From Siphlonurus alternatus (taxonomy: Eukaryota; Arthropoda; Insecta; Ephemeroptera; Siphlonuridae), in assembly GCA_949825025.1 (NCBI GenBank), contig OX463781.1, positions 42,525,469-42,589,468 on the forward strand: a stretch of 64,000 nucleotides of DNA, written 5' to 3'. A program made the position numbers and the translations under genes. Of this stretch, positions 1 through 10,342 are shown piece after piece (positions within the stretch are counted from its first letter, which is position 1; each line of letters starts with the position of its first letter). Below the pieces are notes generated by a model, which saw only the letters and a program-made list of their open reading frames with translations, searched no databases and was not told the origin of the DNA.

Positions 1-672
1 AATAAAAATTACAAAACTTTATTAATTTACTGTAATTTTTAGTTGTTTATTTCTTTAATTATATATATATAAGAAAACATTACTTTAACTATTTTTAAAA
101 TGGGCTCGGACTCAAATATCTTGATCAAAATCCGTAAAAATGTTAACATTAAAATCTCCAAAGCTATTATAGGTTCATAATTAAATTTATTATAAACCAA
201 AAATTAATTTGAAATCGCTTTTGGGTTACCCAGGGCAGTCTGCTCCTACGTAGCAGACTGCCCTGGGTTACCTGTTTTTTCATTACACGCGAGTGACTCT
301 AGGTGGCAGCACTAAGCAAATTTTAAATTTTCAAGTTTCACATTTCTGCCAACAGATGTCCAAATTTTTTGTGTGTGACAAAAATTGTGATTTGTGACAT
401 TAATAAACAGATGATCTGACTTTGATTGTTCTCCATGATTATTTTTATTATATTTGTGACATAAAAAAGCATTTGAATGACACTTTATTAATATTTATTT
501 AATCTAGCATGTGTGAACTTGGTGTTTAAAGAATCTGTCATGTGAATAATAATTTTTTAAAATCATCATTCTATGTCCAGTGTGGGATTTCACATAACAT
601 AATATTTTTTTTTTTTTTTTTTTTACCTTTGAAGGACAAGTTTTCTTATTTTATTTTGTAAATGAACATGCT
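1..672. other. AT-rich flank upstream of the SNX24-like gene
   Basis: No coding exon is visible here. The stretch holds a short perfect hairpin (229-267, listed separately) and a T tract at about 606-624 just before the first SNX24-like exon. A promoter for the downstream gene presumably lies here, but no convincing core element can be picked out by eye. Confidence 0.5.
228..268. repeat. Short perfect palindrome (17-bp stem, 7-nt loop)
   Basis: The arms 229-244 and 252-267 are exact reverse complements (CCCAGGGCAGTCTGCT and its complement), with one further A-T pair outside. The loop is 7 nt. It is GC-rich in an AT-rich setting. It may be a tiny fold-back remnant; no target duplication is evident. 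Confidence 0.8.
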
Positions 673-2370
673 ATGAGTCAACTTTTTATACCCCAATATA
701 GATTAGTGGAGGAATCGTCTATAAAGAGTCACTATGTTTATGTAGTTGAAATATTACATTCTAGTAAAAGGCACACTATTGAAAAACGTTACAGCGCTTT
801 TCATTCCTTGCACAGAGAGGTACTAATATAATTATAGTATAATTATTACTATATGCATATAAAAAGAATGCATGGTATTTTAGTTTATGATAATTTCACT
901 CTCTGTTTGTTTACAGCTAAGGAAGCACTACACTACCCCTTTGTTTCCGCCGAAGCGAGTGCGGAATTCTCACCCAAAAGTTTTGGAGCAACGACGATTG
1001 GGATTGGAGCGTTACCTACAGGAGATGCTCAAGTACAGTCCGACAAGAAAGAGGGTCTTATCGTTCTTTGGTCTTCACCCGCATCAAGGCAGTGCAGAGT
1101 ATGTATTAAAAATTTTGCTCTGCAATTGTTTTCATATGGCCAAGGTTTTTGTCAGTAGCAAGCTGTGAAGTTGCAATATTTGCCTTTAATATGGCTACGA
1201 TCCATATCCCGGTTGTGATGGTTGTAAAATTTCAAAGTCACGGACCGCGTTACAACCACAAGTTACGGATTGCCAACCGGCTGACACCTGTTGTTACCGG
1301 TTTGAAGTTTTTTTTCTTTTCCCCAACCATTCACGACCGGAAGTACTCCCCCAATACTCTGCTTCAGGTCTCAGCTGGCCGTTTACTTTGGCAGCACTTC
1401 AACCAAGTTCCTAATTTTTCTTCTGGGTGAGAAAGGCAAAATTTTCAGATTGTCTGCATCACCACACTCTGTTAGTTCATATTCGCTGCCCTAATAAACC
1501 CAGACAATTTCCAAGAGAAGAGTTTTACCATAAAGCAGAGGATGTGGAAAGTAGACTTGTAATCCATGAGTGTATTATGACTTATGCTGTGCCCCTGAAG
1601 GGAAGGATGGAAAACCACTCTTGCCTATGCCCCTGACATAATTGAAACATTGTGAATTTTAAAGGAGTATTATTTTTTATTGCAGAAATGGACAGAAGGT
1701 GCTTATGCAAAGTTATGCTTCTCTGATTTTATTCAGTTTTTTAGAGTCCGGGAACTATTTTTAAAAAATTATTGGAAGTGCAGAGAAAGTGACGCCTCTC
1801 TTAATAATAAAAGAATAGAGCCTTAAAGGGGTGTGGGTTCAAACCCAACGTCATTAAAAATTTTTAGCAACACTTCCTGAGTTTTAAAAAATCTTAAAAT
1901 GATCAGAGTGGCATAACTTTGCAACCTCTATTTATTTTAGCAATAAAAATTTTTGAGGTCAATACTCCATTGAAAAAGTTTGGGGGGCATTCACAAAGCA
2001 CTTTAACCCCAACTTTAGCCCCAAGTTTTATCCCTGGTACTAAACATGGTGCTAAACCAGAGGCTAACCATGTCTAGCTCCTAGTTTAGCACCAAGTTTA
2101 GTACCAGGGATAAAACTTGGGGCTAAAGTTGGGGTTAAAGTGCTTTGTGAATGTCCCCCTTTGTGTACTTTATTAACCAAGATAAATGTCCACAGTTCGC
2201 TACTGGACTTGGAGGAGCAGTCTGAAGAGAGTGAGGAGAGCAAGCCTCTTGGTCACCAACCCATCTTCACTTACGAGAAGGACCCGTACCTCGTGGTGAA
2301 CGAGAACACCAAGTTTCCGGACATCCTTGCCGCAGGAGTCATCTCAGCCCTGTACACCGACCGACTGTAA
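673..2370 (+). CDS. SNX24-like: SNX24/SNX22-like sorting nexin (PX domain), 3 exons
   Basis: Coding exons are 673-819, 917-1098 and 2196-2370. Intron 1 (820-916) runs GTACTA to TTTACAG and intron 2 (1099-2195) runs GTATGT to TCCACAG. Exon 1 ends in phase 0. Exon 2 ends two bases into a codon that the first base of exon 3 completes, giving 167 aa without any stop; human SNX24 is about the same size. The PX-domain hallmarks are present: the phosphoinositide-binding RYS at residues 39-41 followed by FxxLH, the proline loop FPPKR at about 59-63, and KVLEQRR..GLERYLQ at about 70-84. The C-terminal exon carries the family's acidic stretch and a GHQPxF..EKDPY motif. PX proteins of this type bind PI3P or other phosphoinositides on endosomal membranes. 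The start ATG at 673 gives the expected MxxxxIPxY opening. The ORF ends two bases before the next gene's ATG. Family recognition is from remembered SNX24 motifs; there is no transcript evidence. Confidence 0.9.
1661..1971. mobile_element. Decayed hairpin MITE, GGAGTATT family, in SNX intron 2
   Basis: The left end (GGAGTATT, then ATTGCAGAAATGGA) and the right end (TTTTGAGGTCAATACTCCAT) are inverted counterparts. The same sequence family recurs at 30078-30398, 30621-30943 and 54819-55138. This copy is more diverged, and its loop contains a chance tRNA T-arm-like string. Confidence 0.75.
1982..2159. mobile_element. Near-perfect fold-back MITE, PIF/Harbinger-like tips
   Basis: The arms 1982-2046 and 2095-2159 are about 65 bp long and reverse complementary except at the extreme tip. 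Only about 48 bp of loop separates them. The tip GGGGGxCATTCACAAAG resembles PIF/Harbinger MITE termini, and TTT flanks both sides as a possible 3-bp target duplication. The right arm ends 36 bp before the intron-2 splice acceptor of the SNX24-like gene. Family assignment is inference from tip sequence only. Confidence 0.85.
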
Positions 2371-2372
2371 TC

Positions 2373-3671
2373 ATGGTGACCAAACTAAAACTGATCCAAC
2401 TGTCCATCTTCGTACTGGTATGGGTGGTGTACGCATCAACCTATCTAATGAGAAAACCATTAGGAGTTATCAAAGGTTTAATGGCTCAAGATCTTCATTT
2501 ATCAAAAGTACAATTAGGATGGATGGATACAGCAATGTTATTACCTTATGCAGCATTACAAGTAATATTTGGTCCAATTGGAGATAAATTAGGTCCAAGA
2601 AAAACTGTTGGTATTTTTTTATTTTTAACTGGACTTAGTTTAATGTCTTTTGGTACTTGGAATAGTTTTCCTGTACTTTTATTATTGTTATTTATAAGTG
2701 GTGCGGCACAAGCTCCTTGCTGGCCTGCTTGTTGTAAATGTCTCTCGGCTTGGTTTCCGGACGAACAAATGAACTCTGTCTTCGGTATCATATCAACATC
2801 AGCATTTGGTGGCAGTATTATTGCAACAACCTTAGCAGTATATCTACAAAAAACTTATAGCTGGAGATTTGTATTTTTTCCACCATCATTCCTTGTATTA
2901 TTTTTAGCAATATTAGCATGGTTATTTATGAAATTACCTTCTGATTTACATATAACAATACCTGGTAAAGAAAATAATAATACAGATCTCAATTCACAAT
3001 TATTACATGATAAAAAAGTATCAAAAAATTATACATTATATGAATTATGGTGTATTCCTTCTGTAGCAGAAATGGCATTATCTATGATGTGTTTAAAATT
3101 AGTAAGATATACAATGTACTTATGGTTACCAATTTATTTATTACAATCATTAAATTATACTCCTGAACAGGCTGGCCTGTTTTCTGTATTATTTGATGTT
3201 GGTGCCGTTATAGGAAGTACGATATTAGGATTTATAGTTGATCGTTATTGGCGACGACATCAATTATTTCCCATATTATTTGCAGGATTTCTAGGCACTC
3301 TCAGTTTTATATCTTTCACATTAACTGCTCAGTGGGGGCTTGGCTACAACTCTCTGTTCATGTTAATTGCCGGAGCATGTGTCTGTGCCCCGGACGCTCT
3401 GCTCGGAGGCTCAGTTTCTGTCTCGATAGGAGAGGCTGATGGTAAAAACGCAGGCGCAGCAGTCACGGGTCTGATTAACGGGTTTGGAAGTTTTGGTGCA
3501 GTTCTTGAAGGACCTCTTGTAGGATTTATATCTGATAAATTTGGCTGGAATGCCATGTTCTTACTAATAATTATCTTGTCTACATTTGGGTCATTTGCAG
3601 TATTTAAAGCTCTTATGATACAGAGAAGACAAAATCGTAGTAGTGCTCTTCTTATGGATGATGTTAATTAA
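2373..3671 (+). CDS. SLC37-like major facilitator (organophosphate/phosphate antiporter family)
   Basis: This is an intronless ORF of 432 aa with about 12 hydrophobic segments, the usual MFS layout. Motif A (GPIGDKLGPRK, residues 67-77) follows TM2, and a second, looser copy (GFIVDRYWRR, about 287-296) lies in the C-terminal half. The RKPLGVIKG near residue 27, the WPACCK at about 117-122 and the C-terminal GAAVTGLINGFGSFGA block fit the GlpT/SLC37 group, which exchanges phosphorylated sugars or glycerol-3-phosphate for phosphate. The exact substrate cannot be told. The central cytoplasmic loop (about 187-222) is short and polar. The start is the first ATG after the SNX24-like stop, at a spacing of 2 nt, and the protein begins just before TM1 as expected. 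The first 90 bases are balanced in GC and the rest is AT-rich. An ATTAAA at about 3791 could be the polyadenylation signal. Confidence 0.85.
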   Translation: MVTKLKLIQLSIFVLVWVVYASTYLMRKPLGVIKGLMAQDLHLSKVQLGWMDTAMLLPYAALQVIFGPIGDKLGPRKTVGIFLFLTGLSLMSFGTWNSFPVLLLLLFISGAAQAPCWPACCKCLSAWFPDEQMNSVFGIISTSAFGGSIIATTLAVYLQKTYSWRFVFFPPSFLVLFLAILAWLFMKLPSDLHITIPGKENNNTDLNSQLLHDKKVSKNYTLYELWCIPSVAEMALSMMCLKLVRYTMYLWLPIYLLQSLNYTPEQAGLFSVLFDVGAVIGSTILGFIVDRYWRRHQLFPILFAGFLGTLSFISFTLTAQWGLGYNSLFMLIAGACVCAPDALLGGSVSVSIGEADGKNAGAAVTGLINGFGSFGAVLEGPLVGFISDKFGWNAMFLLIIILSTFGSFAVFKALMIQRRQNRSSALLMDDVN

Positions 3672-3828
3672 AAAAATGTTAATTTTTCTGAAGGAACTAC
3701 AGTCGTAAAAGTATTACGTTCGTAAGAAAAAAAATATAAGTTTCATTAAAAGTTAAGATTGATAGCCACGTGATATATATTTTTATGTTTCATTAAATAC
3801 AGAGTATTCCTGATTATAAGAGCTGTAT

Positions 3829-4030
3829 TTCATCCCTTGTCCGCGATAATGAGGTATCTGTTTCCACGATTTCGTTGCAATAATGAGCTATCTGCTCTTT
3901 CAGGTGAGCGCAATTATGAGCCTTTTTTATACCAATTTACAGCTCATAATGTCACTCACATGACATAGCAGATATCTTACATACGATGGAGATGGGCCAA
4001 TAGCTCAATCATTATTCTGGATGAGGGGCG
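3829..4030. mobile_element. Hairpin MITE, ATAATGAGCTATCTG family (copy 1)
   Basis: The ends CATCCCTTGTCCGCGATAAT and ATTATTCTGGATGAGGGGCG are inverted counterparts. The interior carries GTGAGCGCAATTATGAGC and TACAGCTCATAATG, also inverted. A better-preserved copy lies at 31574-31830. It abuts the next MITE directly. Confidence 0.75.
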
Positions 4031-4031
4031 A

Positions 4032-4452
4032 TTAAAGGACCTAGCCGGAAGTCATTCATACAGTTCTTAATACATGTGCACTATATTTATTCTACCTTAT
4101 ACCTTTGCATTTTTTCAATAACCCATCATGAAAAAATTTAAAAAATATATTTTCACTATCGCAACAATAAGCGCCACACACTATAGCAGGGTGTGACGTC
4201 ACACTTAACAGGAGTCTCATTGGCTGGAAGGCCCGTGACGTAGATGTTAGCAGCGGCTGCTTCACCCACCACTATAGTCTTGAGCGAGCACGAAATGCGC
4301 TCTGTTAACTACTACGTACAAGTTAACAAAATAACTATTTTCTCTCTCGCTAGCGTTAAACTTGCGCGCATGCAAATTTCGCTGTTTTTATTATATATTA
4401 TGATTAGTTCAGATAGAAAATAAGTCATTAAACCTCCGGATAGGGCCTTTAA
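4032..4452. mobile_element. TTAA-flanked MITE, 421 bp (copy 1)
   Basis: It is bounded by TTAA on both sides, with termini TTAAAGGACCTAGCCGGA and (inverted) TTAAAGGCCCTATCCGGA. It is nearly identical to 4689-5109 and has the same length. TTAA target duplications are typical of piggyBac and Kolobok superfamilies; which one applies is not resolved. The interior contains GTGACGTCAC and a GTGACGTAG motif. Confidence 0.85.
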
Positions 4453-4688
4453 CCTCACCAAGTTACTACATTTTATTTCAAAATTACATTGTTATCAAAC
4501 AGCAAAAAAGTATTGCAATAAAACTGTCTACCAAGAAAATTTACACCCATCTTCAAAAAAATCTTAATTTAGTAATTTTTAAGTAACCATGTAACTGCTA
4601 TGCTAATAGTAAATTCAATGATATTATACTGTAACTAATACTTGTAGGGAGAGAGTCTTAAAAAAAAATTAAAAAAAAATGTAACTAA

Positions 4689-5109
4689 TTAAAGGACCCA
4701 GCCGGAAGTCATTCATACAGTTCTTAATACATGTGCACTATATTTATTCTACCTTATACCTTTGCATTTTTTCAATAATAACCCATCATGAAAAAATTAA
4801 AAAAATATTTTCATTATCGCAACAATAAGCGCCACACACTATAGCGGGTGTGACGTCACAGTTAACAGGAGTCTCATTGGCTGGAAGGCCCGTGACGTAG
4901 ATGTTAGCAGCGGCTGCTTCACCCACCACTATAGTCTTGAGCGAGCACGAAATGCGCTCTGTTAACTACTACGTACAAGTTAACAAAATAACTATTTTCT
5001 CTCTCGCTAGCGTTAAACTTGCACGCATGCGAATTTCGCTGTTTTTACTATATATTATGATTAGTTTAGATAGAAAATAAGTAATTAAACCTCCGGATAG
5101 GGCCTTTAA
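4689..5109. mobile_element. TTAA-flanked MITE, 421 bp (copy 2)
   Basis: A second copy of the 4032-4452 element in the same orientation and of equal length, with only scattered substitutions and small indels. The 236 bp between the copies contain no gene. Confidence 0.85.
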
Positions 5110-5465
5110 GAACTACATGTATATAGATAAGAGGCTAACAATTAAGACTTGAAATTTAAATTCATAAATAAGACATTTCCTGCTATGTAATTTAACTTGC
5201 CTTCTCAGTGGCATAGCCAAAAATATTGAAAGATGAGCCTGTTATAAATAATATACTACATCTATGTGTTTGCCATGGACGGAAAAATCTGTTCCTAAGA
5301 CCATGCAATTTTCTGAGCCCTGCCTGTAGAAAGTGTTAGATATATTAATATAAAAACTAGAAATGTATATCAGACCATCTAAGCTTCAAAAACTGACAAA
5401 TAAGTGAAGAGTCATTAAAAATGCTCGTGTGTTGTGATTGTAAATATTTGTCTGCTTCTGAAGAG

Positions 5466-5857
5466 TTAAGGGTAAGATAACACGAACAATCGATTGTTGT
5501 TAGTCCCATTTGATTAACATGTAAACCTTAGCAACCTCATAATGATTCTGAATTTTTTTTTAGAGACAGTTCTTAGCATTAAAAAAATATGGAGAAAATT
5601 TCAAAACAATCGGACGATCCAATTTTTTTAAATGAATTTTTTAAATTTTCAGTATAGGGCTTTCCCATGGAGACCAAAACTAAAAAATTAATTTAAAAAA
5701 ATTGGATCGTCCGATTGTTTTGAAATTTTCTCCATATTTTTTTAATGCCAAGAACTGTCTCTCAAAAAAAATTCAGAATTATTATGAGGTTGCTAAGGTT
5801 TACATGTTAATCAAATGGGACTACAACAATCGATTGTTCGTGTTACCTTACCCTTAA
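5466..5857. mobile_element. TTAA palindromic MITE, TTAAGGGTAAG type (copy 1)
   Basis: Termini TTAAGGGTAAGATAACACGA and its inverted counterpart (TCGTGTTACCTTACCCTTAA) enclose long inverted arms of about 170 bp around a short centre (about 5645-5690). A shared interior string, TTGATTAACATGTAAACCTT, recurs in the elements at 9423-9815 and 60330-60722. Confidence 0.85.
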
Positions 5858-6109
5858 CTCACTACGAAAGAAATTTTAACAGCATATCCAAAGTATGAGT
5901 TTTCTTTGTATATATTAATACTGCATGTCATTAACTGTAGACAAATCTACACATTAACTATTTAAATAGAAAATTTATAAAATATTATACAGACATCGGT
6001 TACAATTTAAGAATACATGTAAATAAATGTTATGTTGTAATAGTTTTCTGTTCAGCTGTATTTTTCTTTCTATATATAGTATTGCAGTCTAACAAGCGAG
6101 AGTTGACGC
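5858..6109. other. AT-rich spacer
   Basis: No gene, RNA or repeat was recognised in this stretch. Confidence 0.4.
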
Positions 6110-6405
6110 CTGATGAAAATTTTATAGAAATCAAGGATGCTAGAGGTAAGGATGTGTCACGGAGCTGCTGCCCCCACACGGATAGCGCGGAACTAGTAAA
6201 GACAGAAGATGACGATCGCTTTTTTGGAGCCAAAAAAGTATGTTTGTAAAACGCAAGTGTATCTCCGAGCAGGTTTACAAACACCCTTTTTTAGCTCCAA
6301 AAGAGAGATCGTCATCTGCCGTCACTCGTTCCTGGCTAAGCCGTGTGGGGGCAGCAGTGTCGTGTCACATGCTTCCCATAGCTTCCTTAATAGAAATTAC
6401 GCATT
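6110..6405. mobile_element. Hairpin MITE with CCCCCACACGG arms
   Basis: The left side reads CTGCTGCCCCCACACGG, then GATGACGATCGC, then TTTTTTGGAGC; the right side repeats all three blocks in reverse order and complement up to about 6405. The open frames across it arise from the arms and are not coding. Confidence 0.75.
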
Positions 6406-7210
6406 TTCTATTTAATTTTACTTCCGATTGTGAGCTAAATAAAAGCTGCGAAACTACTTAATTACGTCAAGTCTGGAAATTTTTAGGCATCACTTCTCGC
6501 TTGATATATTATTATAAATAAGTTCATTAATTTCTTTATCAGGATCATTTATACTGGAGGCAAATTATGAAAATTTTCGCATATATACAGTAAAAAATCG
6601 TTATTAGTCATTTACATAACTTGTTGTAAATTAAAACTCCATTTTGACTAAAGGAGAATGCAGTCCCGTAAAAAAATTATTAGCATTGCGGGAATAGGAA
6701 AAACTCGATTTAAGGGAATACTCTATATAAGGTAAACCTAATTTCTTGGATCCCTTTTGACTTTGCATAATAACAAGTTTTTACTGTATACATTTGAGTG
6801 TAATAACTGAATAATCATATTTTAATGAATCATATTTACTTTAATAGAAATTATAGATATATTTATATTGATTTTTAATTGTTCTGCTTATAATTTATCC
6901 ATGGTTCTGCTTTTGTTGTGCAGGCTTAGTCAAAGTAACATCTGACATTTCTCGTGAGTGCACTCTGTATTAAATATGTTGCCCATTGTCATATCTCTCT
7001 CACATGGAATATCTCGTTATTATTTTCTAAGCCTGTACCTGTAATATCTCCTAAAACATGGATTGAGAATAATTGTTAATTGTCATTACATTAAATGTTT
7101 TTTGAATCCAAAATAAGAAATATATTAAAATAATATTATAATTATAGGTTATAATTAATTATATTATTTTATAATTATAAAATAAATAATGCTTTATTAT
7201 AATATATTAT
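6406..7210. other. AT-rich intergenic stretch
   Basis: No gene or repeat with clear boundaries was recognised. Short TATAAT-type runs are present near 7120-7200. Confidence 0.4.
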
Positions 7211-7519
7211 GTAATTATTTATTTCACTTTTCGGACTTTTACCTTTGCCCGGTGTTTGATGTAATCCTTCTGTATGTAGCGATGATCACTTAGTGTTCGT
7301 GCACGTCACTAACACTTGCATGTACTACATATATCACCATGTTTCAAGAGTCAACCGCTCTCTTCCTCAGGTGATCTGAGACGTAGTGACATGTATAGTA
7401 CATGCAAATGTTAGTGACGTGCACGAACAGTAAGTGACCATTACAACATACTACACACAGCGAAGGATTACATCAAACACCGGCAAAGGTAAAAGTCCAA
7501 AAAGTGAAATAAATAATAC
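7211..7519. mobile_element. Hairpin MITE with TTATTTATTTCACTTTT ends
   Basis: The left end TATTTATTTCACTTTTCGGA and the right end TCCAAAAAGTGAAATAAATA are inverted. The inner blocks GGTGTTTGATGTAATCCTTC and GTGTTCGTGCACGTCACTAA are also mirrored on the right side. The central ~70 bp are unpaired. Confidence 0.8.
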
Positions 7520-7910
7520 ATTCAATGTAAATACCCTTTGCACGAAAAAGTTATTTACTATTTAGTATTTATAATATTATTTTATGTTTTGTGTGTACTA
7601 TCATTTAATTAATAAATTTAATATACTGTAATCGTTTATAAATAGTATAAAAGAACAAAAAGCATTATAAAACACTTCCTCTTTTTTCTTTTTGTTGTAG
7701 CTCGATCATCTGAATTGTTATAATTTATTTTAAAAAAAAAATTTTTTATACATATTTTAAATGCAAAAAAAAAAAAATAAAAAAAAATCAATGTATGCAT
7801 GAAATCAATATGTAATTTATTATAATATATATGTATAGAGTGATTCCTCTGTAAAATAAATTTAAGGTAAAATTTTAATTCTATTAAATTATCATGCATC
7901 CTTTGTTTTA

Positions 7911-8006
<96 letters not shown>

Positions 8007-8468
8007 CGCAGTCATCAATATAGGTTTTGACCTAAAATAAATTGGGAAGCAAGATTTTTTTTTCTGATATCGGTAGAACTCGATGCCCTGAGTAACATAT
8101 TCAAACCCCCCTGGCAAGGATAATATATAGAGTCTATTTCCTCCATGCCCCCTGGAATCCCCCTGGAGCCTGCTGGAGCTTTCGCCGCCATCTTGATGGA
8201 AAGACGCGCCAATAGTACCTTTGGTTTTAATTTTTTTACTTAATTTCTAATGAACTTTGGTAAAAAATTCAAACTGTATAATGAACCTAAGATGTTAGGG
8301 CAAATTATAAAATAAAAAAGTTTAATTAGTTTCGTAATTAAGTATCTTTAATTACACTAATTAAAATTTTCACTCATGAAAAAAAAAGTTTATAGGTAAA
8401 ATTTTCAACTTTTTAACATCGTTACTAATAAAAGTTTCAAACAAAAGTTGTTGCAAATATATTGCAGA
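7520..8468. repeat. AT-rich stretch with a (TA)n microsatellite
   Basis: A (TA)n run occupies about 7914-8003, broken once by GTATA. The rest is AT-rich with A and T tracts and no recognisable gene. Confidence 0.8.
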
Positions 8469-8839
8469 TTAAGGGTAAGGTAACGCCACCAATGTTAAAA
8501 AAAATCCCTCTCACAAAAATTCTGAAAAAAATTTAAAATGTTCTCCTCTATACCCCCTATATATCAGTACCTAAAATATCAGGTATACAAATACGATCTA
8601 GTTTTTGAGTTATGAATTTTTAAAGTTGACCTATTTAACATGGGAGTTTCATTTCTCCATGTTAAATTGGTCATCAACTTTAAAAATTCATAACTCAAAA
8701 ACTAGATCGTATTTGTATACCTGATATTTTAGCTATATACTGATAGGGGGTAGGGTGTAGAGGAGAACATTTTAAATTTTTTTCAGAATTTTTGTGAGAG
8801 GGATTTTTTTTAACATTGGTGGCGTTACCTTACCCTTAA
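8469..8839. mobile_element. TTAA palindromic MITE, TTAAGGGTAAG type (copy 2)
   Basis: TTAAGGGTAAGGTAACGCC at the left is mirrored by GGCGTTACCTTACCCTTAA at the right. The arms extend about 165 bp with interior AGGTATACAAATACGATC mirrored. The tips match those of 5466-5857, but the interior is a different sequence related to 28187-28516. Confidence 0.85.
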
Positions 8840-9156
8840 TAAGACATAAGTTTTTTAGCTGTAGTATACATATTCAGAGAGAGTTTGAGTAAGAAGCTAG
8901 TTGTTTTCTCTGTACGTACCATAAAGCTGCATGTTAAATTTAAGGCTTCCAAAACACCAATTTTGTGATTTTTTTGTTGTGAAGCTATTTGCGATGTAAA
9001 TGTTTAGTTTCATTTCTATAGAGGGCAGGTTAAACTATTTTAATTTTATTTTCACTCTACTTTTCTCCCAATTAATTTAAGTTTATTTTCTAGTCTATTT
9101 GTTGATTAATTAATATTGATAAATAATATATTGGTATAATGAGGGTACTTTGTAGT

Positions 9157-9157
9157 C

Positions 9158-9190
<33 letters not shown>
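9157..9190. repeat. (TA)n microsatellite
   Basis: A short alternating TA run. Confidence 0.8.
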
Positions 9191-9422
9191 CTGCTTGATG
9201 ATTCTTTATTATTTCTTAATTTTTTTCAAGTAATAATAAATGCAGAAATTTTAAAACGTATACCATATCACGTTCAGATATGCACCATGACTAGATTATT
9301 AGGTCAATTAAGAGAATAAAACTAACCCGTAAAAAAAAGTAAGTTTACTCTTTGAATGTATGCAACTCTTCATGCACTTTCATCGAGCTTCTCAAACATG
9401 AACTTTTATGGTGAAAAGATGC

Positions 9423-9815
9423 TTAAGGTAGAGATAACGCCGAACAGCTGATCGACGTAATGCCCTTTGATTAACATGTAAACCTTAGCAAATTGACAAA
9501 AATTCTGAAATTTTTTTGAGAGGCAGATATTAGTGCCTAAAAGCCATAGAAAAAATTTCAAAACGATTTAACGAGCCGATTTTTTTTAATTAATTTTTTT
9601 AATTTTCAGCATAGGGCTTTCCCATGGAGAGCCAAACTAAAAAATTAATTTAAAAAAATCGGCTCGTTAAATGTTTTTGAAACTTTTGCTATGGCTTTTA
9701 GGCACTAATATCTGCCTCTCAAAAAAATTTCAGAATTTTTGTCAATTTGCTAAGGTTTACATGTTAATCAAAGGGGATTACGTCGAACAGCTGTTCGACG
9801 TTATCTCTACCTTAA
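9423..9815. mobile_element. TTAA palindromic MITE, GATAACGTCGAACAGCTG type
   Basis: TTAAGGTAGAGATAACG at the left is mirrored by CGTTATCTCTACCTTAA at the right. The arms include GCTCGTTAAAT and TTAGGCACTAATATCTGCCT in inverted orientation around a CCATGGAG centre. A diverged relative is at 60330-60722. Confidence 0.85.
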
Positions 9816-9859
9816 ATAGGGGGCGTGGCTTAAAAAAAATCGTGCCTTCGGTGGCTGTT

Positions 9860-9880
9860 CTGGGGGGCTTTGCCCCCCAG
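9860..9880. repeat. Perfect 9-bp GC hairpin with a 3-nt loop
   Basis: CTGGGGGGC, TTT, GCCCCCCAG. It lies in a moderately repetitive block (9823-9965) whose start, AGGGGGCGTG, also follows the hairpin MITE at 28187-28516. Confidence 0.85.
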
Positions 9881-9986
9881 TGGTGTGAGGGCCTCATCTT
9901 GTTTTCCTAGCTTCGATCCTGTCTCGCACCAGGGCCGGGCCCCTCAAAGTCTAGCGACGGCCCTGATTAAATAAAAAAAATTGTAT

Positions 9987-10271
9987 CAGACTGAGGCGGA
10001 GCCGTGGAAAACCTCAGTCGCAGGATCGACGGATACTTCTACTTTTTCTCAATGGACCAAAGCGATGTCCAAAGCCTGGGGAACTACAAACAAGAGCATC
10101 ACTACACTGGGGCGGAAAGCGAGACGAATATATTTACCCCAGGGAGGGAACAACGTATTATTTACTTGAAACGGCCGGTCACCCATCCAAGTACTAACCA
10201 CGCTCGACGTATAGCCTGACTTCGGTGATCAAACGAGAACCCGTGGTCAATACACTGCGTCACGCTCGACC
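9987..10271 (-). mobile_element. 5S rRNA-derived SINE (SINE3 type), with 5S head
   Basis: On the - strand the head (about 10170-10271) resembles 5S rRNA through its internal promoter, including the GTTAGTACTTGGATGGGTGA string. It is followed by the family body (TCCCTGGGGTAAAT, GGTCCATTGAGAAAAAGTAG, GACTGAGGTTTTCCACGG). The 3' end of the unit is truncated. Confidence 0.85.
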
Positions 10272-10342
10272 GATGGGCCGCGGCAAAAATGGGCCGCCAG
10301 GACAAAAGTGGGCCACACGTACCTGTCTCTATATGGAAAAAA

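Noticed and set aside
853..1168. Two ~95-aa ORFs over SNX exon 2 with their own ATGs
   Set aside because: Their 5' portions are intron 1; the splice acceptor at 916 and phase agreement with exons 1 and 3 explain the coding signal better.
1825..1855. tRNA T-arm-like GGGTTCAAACCC
   Set aside because: No acceptor stem, D arm or anticodon arm can be formed around it; it sits in the loop of a decayed MITE.
2327..2587. 86-aa ORF overlapping the SNX stop and transporter start
   Set aside because: It is an alternate frame across two better-supported coding regions.
7911..8117. ORF rich in alternating Y and I
   Set aside because: Produced by a (TA)n microsatellite.
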